This document shows, piece after piece, positions 59,962 to 64,000 of a stretch of 64,000 nt of DNA. Made by a program: the position numbers and the translations under genes. The notes beneath the pieces were generated by a model. It searched no databases, had not been told where the DNA came from, and worked only from the letters and a program-made list of their open reading frames with translations. The stretch's first letter is position 1. Every line of letters starts with the position of its first letter. Source of the stretch: Collinsella sp. (GTDB taxonomy: Bacteria > Actinomycetota > Coriobacteriia > Coriobacteriales > Coriobacteriaceae); the NCBI GenBank assembly GCA_019414055.1, contig DXMV01000011.1:1-64000 (forward strand). Direction: 5' to 3'.

Positions 59962-61488
59962 TTAGTCCGCTCGATAATGGGAACCGAGACTTTCGGTTCG
60001 CTTGCGCATAGCTTTGACCATTTCCTGTGCTAGTTGAATCTGCGATTGCAGGCGGACGAGGGCTGCGACTTCGCTGTCCTGAGCGTTTCGCATGCTCAGA
60101 GTCGTTGCTTCCGCCTTCAGGCTCTCAATCTCCTGCAGCGCTGTGTAGAGGCCCGTCTCGGTGCGGTTGATCATGCAATAGGTACTCATCGTATGCTTAA
60201 GGCTGCGTGTCAGGCGTTCGGCATCTGTTGTGGCAATGCCGTACTGGGGGAGGGCGATATCCGCCTTCAGGGCTGCCTCAGGTGCATTCTGTGCTGCCTG
60301 GGCTGCCGATGCGCCCGCGATGCGCCCGAATACGATGCCATTGGCACTCGACAAGCCGCCGATGCGGTCGGCCCCGTGCATGCCGCCTGTTGCCTCGCCG
60401 CAGGCGTAGAGGCCCTTAACGCCCGTGTACGCGGTCTTGTCGATCTTGATGCCGCCGTTGGCAGCATGGGCATACATCGCCACGCGCATCTCGTCGGTCG
60501 GCGCGATGCCGTGCTCGTCCTGTAGCCAGGTGGCAAAGGTCTGCACAAACTCAGGGACGTCCTCGCGGGGGAAGTCGTAGTGGAGCGCCAGGCCTTCGGC
60601 GCCTGCTTGATCGATGGCAAGATCGATGGCGCGGGAAGCCAGACGCGAAGTGAAGGGACCATATCCAGAGCGTTGCTCGAGCAGATTGTCCAGCTTGTCG
60701 TCGGCGATATCGACCGGCTGGTCGAACTTGACGTATCGCCAGGTTTTCTCGTTAAAGACAAGGTTTCGCTTGGGCTCGTTGAAGCCGGGCATCATCTGCA
60801 TGAACTCTATATTGGTAAGGGACGCACCGTGCGCCAGCGCGATGGCCTGTGATGAGCTGAGCACGTCGGCGGAAGTGAGGCTGCGCTCGAATAGGCCACC
60901 CGTGCCGCCCGCAGCAATGATAGTGGCCTTGGCTGCCATAGGCACGAGATGCTCGCTTGCGCGGTCGTAGAGCACGGCGCCGACAATCTTCCCATTCGTA
61001 TCTTCAACGAGGTCTATAAGCTCGTGGCGGGGGAGCAGGCGAATGCCGAGCGACTCGACCTGGGCCACACACGCGTCCTCAAGGGGCTTGCGGGTGAGGC
61101 CGCGCCAATTGCGCGTCTTATGGTCAAAGCAGGGGATAAATTGCTTTTGCCGGGCGCTCTCAGCGCTTTGCGGGCGCTGAAGCTCAACGCCCAGATCCTG
61201 CTCGAGCCATGTAATTGCCTGAGGAATGCCGTTGACAAACGTCTGGACGAGTTCGGGGTCGGTAACGCCGCCGCCGACGGCCTGGATGGTGTCGATGAGA
61301 TCCTGTTCGTCGTCTTCGTCGACGGGGCCGATAAGGCCGAGGCCCCAGGTGCCCGGGAAGAAGCTTGATCCGCTCATGGTCTTGCCGGCGCTTGCGATGG
61401 CAACGGTTGCGCCCGCGCGCGCTGCTTCTATGGCGGCGCAAAGGCCCGCGATGCCCGATCCGATTACCAGTACATCAGTTGATTCCAT
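59962..61488 (-). CDS. FAD-dependent oxidoreductase (fumarate reductase/aspartate oxidase-like)
   Basis: A 508-residue flavoprotein. The dinucleotide motif GSGIAGL lies at residues 10-16, with the SGSSFFPGTWGLG loop near 55, the active-site region FDHKTRNWRGLT near 135, IIAAGGTGGLFE near 200 and the C-terminal GLYACGEATGGMHGADRIGG motif near 375. It belongs to the FrdA/SdhA/NadB superfamily, but no FrdB or NadA gene is near and the C-terminal domain is short, so the substrate is not fixed. No signal peptide or FMN domain is seen. The ATG at 61488 with AAAGGA upstream is chosen. Confidence 0.88.
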   Translation of the reverse strand: MESTDVLVIGSGIAGLCAAIEAARAGATVAIASAGKTMSGSSFFPGTWGLGLIGPVDEDDEQDLIDTIQAVGGGVTDPELVQTFVNGIPQAITWLEQDLGVELQRPQSAESARQKQFIPCFDHKTRNWRGLTRKPLEDACVAQVESLGIRLLPRHELIDLVEDTNGKIVGAVLYDRASEHLVPMAAKATIIAAGGTGGLFERSLTSADVLSSSQAIALAHGASLTNIEFMQMMPGFNEPKRNLVFNEKTWRYVKFDQPVDIADDKLDNLLEQRSGYGPFTSRLASRAIDLAIDQAGAEGLALHYDFPREDVPEFVQTFATWLQDEHGIAPTDEMRVAMYAHAANGGIKIDKTAYTGVKGLYACGEATGGMHGADRIGGLSSANGIVFGRIAGASAAQAAQNAPEAALKADIALPQYGIATTDAERLTRSLKHTMSTYCMINRTETGLYTALQEIESLKAEATTLSMRNAQDSEVAALVRLQSQIQLAQEMVKAMRKRTESLGSHYRAD

Positions 61489-61675
61489 GGGAGTCCTTTC
61501 TCGTTCGCGCATTGTCGCATGATTGATCGGCAAAGGTATCGCAAAGACTGAATAATTCGGTAAAGGGCGAATATGGCACGTGGACGTTAGGGCTGCTTGG
61601 CGGCTCCTGCTCATCACGTTTCATATTTCGACTCAATTGATATATCGGCATTAGCTACCCTGCGACAGCGCAAAC

Positions 61676-61709
61676 AAAAAGAGCCGCTACCCGGGTGGGT
61701 AGCGGCTCT
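61676..61709 (-). terminator. Intrinsic terminator of the GGGtGRT operon
   Basis: On the minus strand AGAGCCGCTACCC pairs with GGGTAGCGGCTCT and is followed by TTTTTG. It is about 35 bases past the stop. Confidence 0.92.
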
Positions 61710-61743
61710 AAAGCTCAACTATATGAGCATCGCGTGGGCGCGA

Positions 61744-62748
61744 TTAGGCCTTGAGGGCCTCCTCGACGGCGACAGCGCAGGCGACGGTGGCACCGACCAT
61801 GGGGTTGTTGCCCATGCCGATGAGACCCATCATGTCGACGTGCGCAGGCACGGAGGAAGAACCGGCGAACTGGGCGTCGGAGTGCATACGGCCCATGGTG
61901 TCGGTCATGCCGTAAGAGGCAGGGCCGGCGCCCATGTTGTCCGGGTGCAGGGTACGGCCAGTGCCGCCACCAGAAGCGACGGAGAAGTACTTCTTGCCAG
62001 CCTCGAGGCGCTCCTTCTTGTAGGTGCCAGCGACGGGGTGCTGGAAGCGCGTGGGGTTGGTGGAGTTACCGGTGATCGAGATGTCGACGTTCTCGTGCCA
62101 CATGATGGCAACGCCCTCGCGGACGTCGTCGGAGCCGTAGCAGTTAACGGCAGCGCGGGGACCATCGGAGTAGGGGATGGTCTCGACGACCTTGAGCTCG
62201 CCCGTGTAGTAGTCGAACTGGGTCTTCACGTAGGTGAAGCCGTTGATGCGGGCGATGATCTGAGCGGCGTCCTTGCCCAGACCGTTGAGGATAACGCGCA
62301 GCGGCTTCTTACGAGCCTTGTTGGCGTTCAGAGCCAGGCCGATAGCGCCCTCAGCGGCAGCGAAGGACTCGTGGCCGGCCAGGAAGGCGAAGCACTCGGT
62401 GTCGTCGGAGAGCAGCATAGCGCCCAGGTTGCCGTGGCCCAGACCGACCTTGCGGTCCTCGGCGACGGAGCCGGGAACGGTGAAGGCCTGGATGCCCTCG
62501 CCGATGATGGCGGCAGCCTCAGAAGCGGTCTTGGCGCCACGCTTGACAGCGAGAGCGCAACCGAGGGTGTAGGCCCACTCGGCGTTCTGGAAGGCGATGG
62601 ACTGGGTGTTGTTGACGATCTCACGCGGGTTGAAGCCCTTGTCGGTGCAGATCTGCAGAGCTTCCTCGAGGGAGGCGATGCCGTTGTCGGCGAGGCACTT
62701 GTTGATCTTGTCAGCGCGGCGCTCGTAACCTTCGAACGTAACAGTCAT
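61744..62748 (-). CDS. GGGtGRT protein
   Basis: A 334-residue protein named for its motif, seen here as ASGGGTGRTLHPDNMGAGPASYG near residue 268. Other conserved-looking stretches are GLGHGNLGAMLLSDDTECFAFLAGHESFAAAEGAIG and MMGLIGMGNNPMVGATVACAVAVEEALKA. The biochemical role of the family is unknown; it almost always travels with an IscU-like iron-sulfur scaffold, as it does here (the scaffold gene ends 18 bases upstream). Codon use is strongly biased, which suggests high expression. Confidence 0.93.
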   Translation of the reverse strand: MTVTFEGYERRADKINKCLADNGIASLEEALQICTDKGFNPREIVNNTQSIAFQNAEWAYTLGCALAVKRGAKTASEAAAIIGEGIQAFTVPGSVAEDRKVGLGHGNLGAMLLSDDTECFAFLAGHESFAAAEGAIGLALNANKARKKPLRVILNGLGKDAAQIIARINGFTYVKTQFDYYTGELKVVETIPYSDGPRAAVNCYGSDDVREGVAIMWHENVDISITGNSTNPTRFQHPVAGTYKKERLEAGKKYFSVASGGGTGRTLHPDNMGAGPASYGMTDTMGRMHSDAQFAGSSSVPAHVDMMGLIGMGNNPMVGATVACAVAVEEALKA

Positions 62749-62766
62749 TGTTATTTCCCTCCCTTT

Positions 62767-63501
62767 CTACTCGTGAACCGGGAACACGCTGGCGACGGAG
62801 TGAGTCTCCTCGTCGGTGCGCGGGTCGATGTACTTGGCAGCGTTCTCCCACTGACCATAGTGGCCCATAGCGCCAGCGATGGCCTCCTCGGGGGTCTTGC
62901 CGGCCTTGACGGCGTCGGTGAACTTACCGAGGTTCAGGAACTCGAACGCGATGATCTCGTTCTTGTCGTTGAGAGCCATGCGGGTGACGTAGCCCTGAGC
63001 GAGCTCGAGGTAACGAGCGCCCTTGGCCTTGGTGCCGAACATGGTGCCGACCTGAGAGCGAAGGCCCTTGCCGAGGTCGTCGAGGGAGGCGCCCACGGGC
63101 AGGCCGCCCTCGGAGAACGCGGTCTGGCTGCGGCCGTAAACGATCTGCAGGAAGATCTCGCGCATAGCAACGTTGATGGCGTCGCAGACGAGGTCGGTGT
63201 TGAGGGCCTCGAGGATGGTCTTGCCGGGAAGGATCTCGGAAGCCATGGCGGCGGAGTGGGTCATGCCCGAGCAGCCGATGGTCTCAACGAGGGCCTCCTC
63301 GATGATGCCGTCCTTGACGTTCAGCGTGAGCTTGCAGGCGCCCTGCTGAGGTGCGCACCAACCCACACCGTGCGTAAGACCGGAGATGTCGGAAATCTCC
63401 TTAGCCTGGACCCACTTGCCCTCCTCGGGGATGGGTGCGGGGCCGTGGTATGCACCCTTGGCAACGGGGCACATGTTCTCCACTTCCTGTGAGTACTGCA
63501 T
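62767..63501 (-). CDS. Iron-sulfur cluster assembly scaffold protein, IscU/NifU-like
   Basis: A 244-residue protein. Cysteines C11, C49, C56 and C77 lie in the N-terminal half (HGVGWCAPQQGAC and ETIGCSGMTHSAAMAS), the pattern of IscU-type scaffolds that hold a nascent cluster. The remainder is a specific extension of about 120 residues found in the partner of GGGtGRT proteins. A longer frame continues upstream, but the ATG at 63501 has AGAGGAGAGG before it. It is the first gene of the pair; strong codon bias as in its neighbour. Confidence 0.9.
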   Translation of the reverse strand: MQYSQEVENMCPVAKGAYHGPAPIPEEGKWVQAKEISDISGLTHGVGWCAPQQGACKLTLNVKDGIIEEALVETIGCSGMTHSAAMASEILPGKTILEALNTDLVCDAINVAMREIFLQIVYGRSQTAFSEGGLPVGASLDDLGKGLRSQVGTMFGTKAKGARYLELAQGYVTRMALNDKNEIIAFEFLNLGKFTDAVKAGKTPEEAIAGAMGHYGQWENAAKYIDPRTDEETHSVASVFPVHE

Positions 63502-63894
63502 GCCTCTCCTCTCTATCGTGTTGGCGTCCCGTCTGGGGGTCGTGGCTGGCGATTGCCGGGCGACCCTTCGAAAGGGACATGACATGCAGCCCCTATAATA
63601 CCGCGAAATGCACGGAATATTCGGCGAACGGCTCAGTTTTCGTAGCGAGAAGCGCGGAACTTTTAATTGAAACGGTTTAAATGAGATATATTCATCAGAA
63701 GCGCGCGTTCCATTTTTGTCGCTTTTGGTCATCTTGCGGAAATGTCGCATTGTCTGACCTGTACTGCAGTGCCGTTCGCCGGTTGTTTGCTGCCATTTGC
63801 CGTGCGCGGATGCCATTTTACGTGTTTGTTTTGATAGCACGCTTCAATCGTGGTGTATTGGAAGGCGCAAGTTGATCCCGCTGAAGGAGGTGCC
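63502..63894. other. Divergent region before the scaffold gene and the terminal transposase
   Basis: A 393-base region with no gene that I can support. A TATAAT-like sequence is at 63594-63599, without a clear -35 partner at the right distance. AAGGAGG at 63884-63890 is the ribosome-binding site for the gene at the window edge. Confidence 0.4.
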
Positions 63895-64000
63895 GTGCAG
63901 CGCGTTTGGAGAACGGTCACCGGCTTTTACCATGTTTCGGCCCGTGGCGCCGGAAAGCAGATCGTCTTTGAGACCGATGACGACCGGTGGGAGTTTTTGG
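63895..64000 (+). CDS. Second REP-associated (IS200-like) transposase, start only
   Basis: From GTG 63895, with AAGGAGG 4 bases upstream, 35 residues are visible before the window ends. RTVTGFYHVSARGAGKQIVFETDDDRWEFL matches the opening of Y1/RAYT transposases (GxYHVxxRGxxxxxIFxxDxDRxxFL). It is a different lineage from the RAYT at 46900, whose opening is GYFHVTLRGNGGQLLFDDAEDR. Confidence 0.85.
   Translation, partial: MQRVWRTVTGFYHVSARGAGKQIVFETDDDRWEFL

Noticed and set aside
61597..63492. 631-residue open frame on the plus strand
   Set aside because: It is a shadow of the highly biased GGGtGRT and scaffold genes; the Val/Gly/Leu-rich product is typical of antisense frames.

Overview
The window looks like a gut Actinomycetota chromosome of class Coriobacteriia, most like Collinsella. 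The evidence is GC-rich codon use, a Rho factor with a long Ala/Lys/Arg-rich insert, a CarD-family regulator, ATP-type PEP carboxykinase, a GGGtGRT protein paired with an IscU-like scaffold, and many short stop-codon-proximal hairpins. The assignment rests on protein character alone; no search was run.

Layout. 1-7.3 kb: tail of an IS3-family transposase, two tandem histidine phosphatases, then on the minus strand a short DUF1015-like protein, an M20 peptidase and serC-serA (serine synthesis), with an orphan possible nuclease-fold gene on the plus strand. 7.7-22.3 kb: a type 1 BREX phage-defence operon, all on the plus strand: brxA, brxB, brxC, pglX N-terminal part, a HEPN-like gene, pglX C-terminal part, pglZ, brxL. 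Two unrecognised genes follow (22.4-24.0 kb), then a DUF3800 gene on the minus strand behind its own promoter and a terminator-like leader. 25.5-46.7 kb: housekeeping and metabolism (cation/proton antiporter, metallophosphatase, flippase, pckA, MarR, DegV, methyltransferase-like protein, trpS, WecA-type transferase, a probable 6S RNA, radical SAM protein, tRNA-Ala, pncB, proB, peptidase, proA, HD protein). 46.7-64 kb: a REP-associated transposase between inverted hairpins, carD, argS, rho, VanZ-like, a 5'-truncated ROK kinase, aminotransferase, tRNA-His, tRNA-Lys, a dinD pseudogene, an FAD oxidoreductase, the GGGtGRT/IscU-like pair, and the start of a second REP-type transposase.

The most interesting region is the BREX locus. 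(1) A run of ten G lies at the very start of brxA. The best ribosome-binding site and start codon are upstream of it but out of frame by one base, so with nine G the protein would read through into a family-like N terminus. This suggests a phase-variable switch at the first gene of the operon. (2) pglX is cut into two genes at the junction between its target-recognition part and its conserved C-terminal part, and the gap holds a 212-residue protein with a HEPN RNase signature (R155-x4-H160). The target-recognition end and the HEPN gene are visibly more AT-rich than their flanks, as if a specificity cassette carrying an RNase had been exchanged into the operon.

Two families of small repeats also run through the window. 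One is a set of hairpins with a GGGAC/GTCCC core, many of them within about 30 bases of a stop codon, whose arms differ from copy to copy but stay complementary; three of them surround the REP-associated transposase region. The other is a set of 125-190 base elements with long inverted ends and partly shared interiors.
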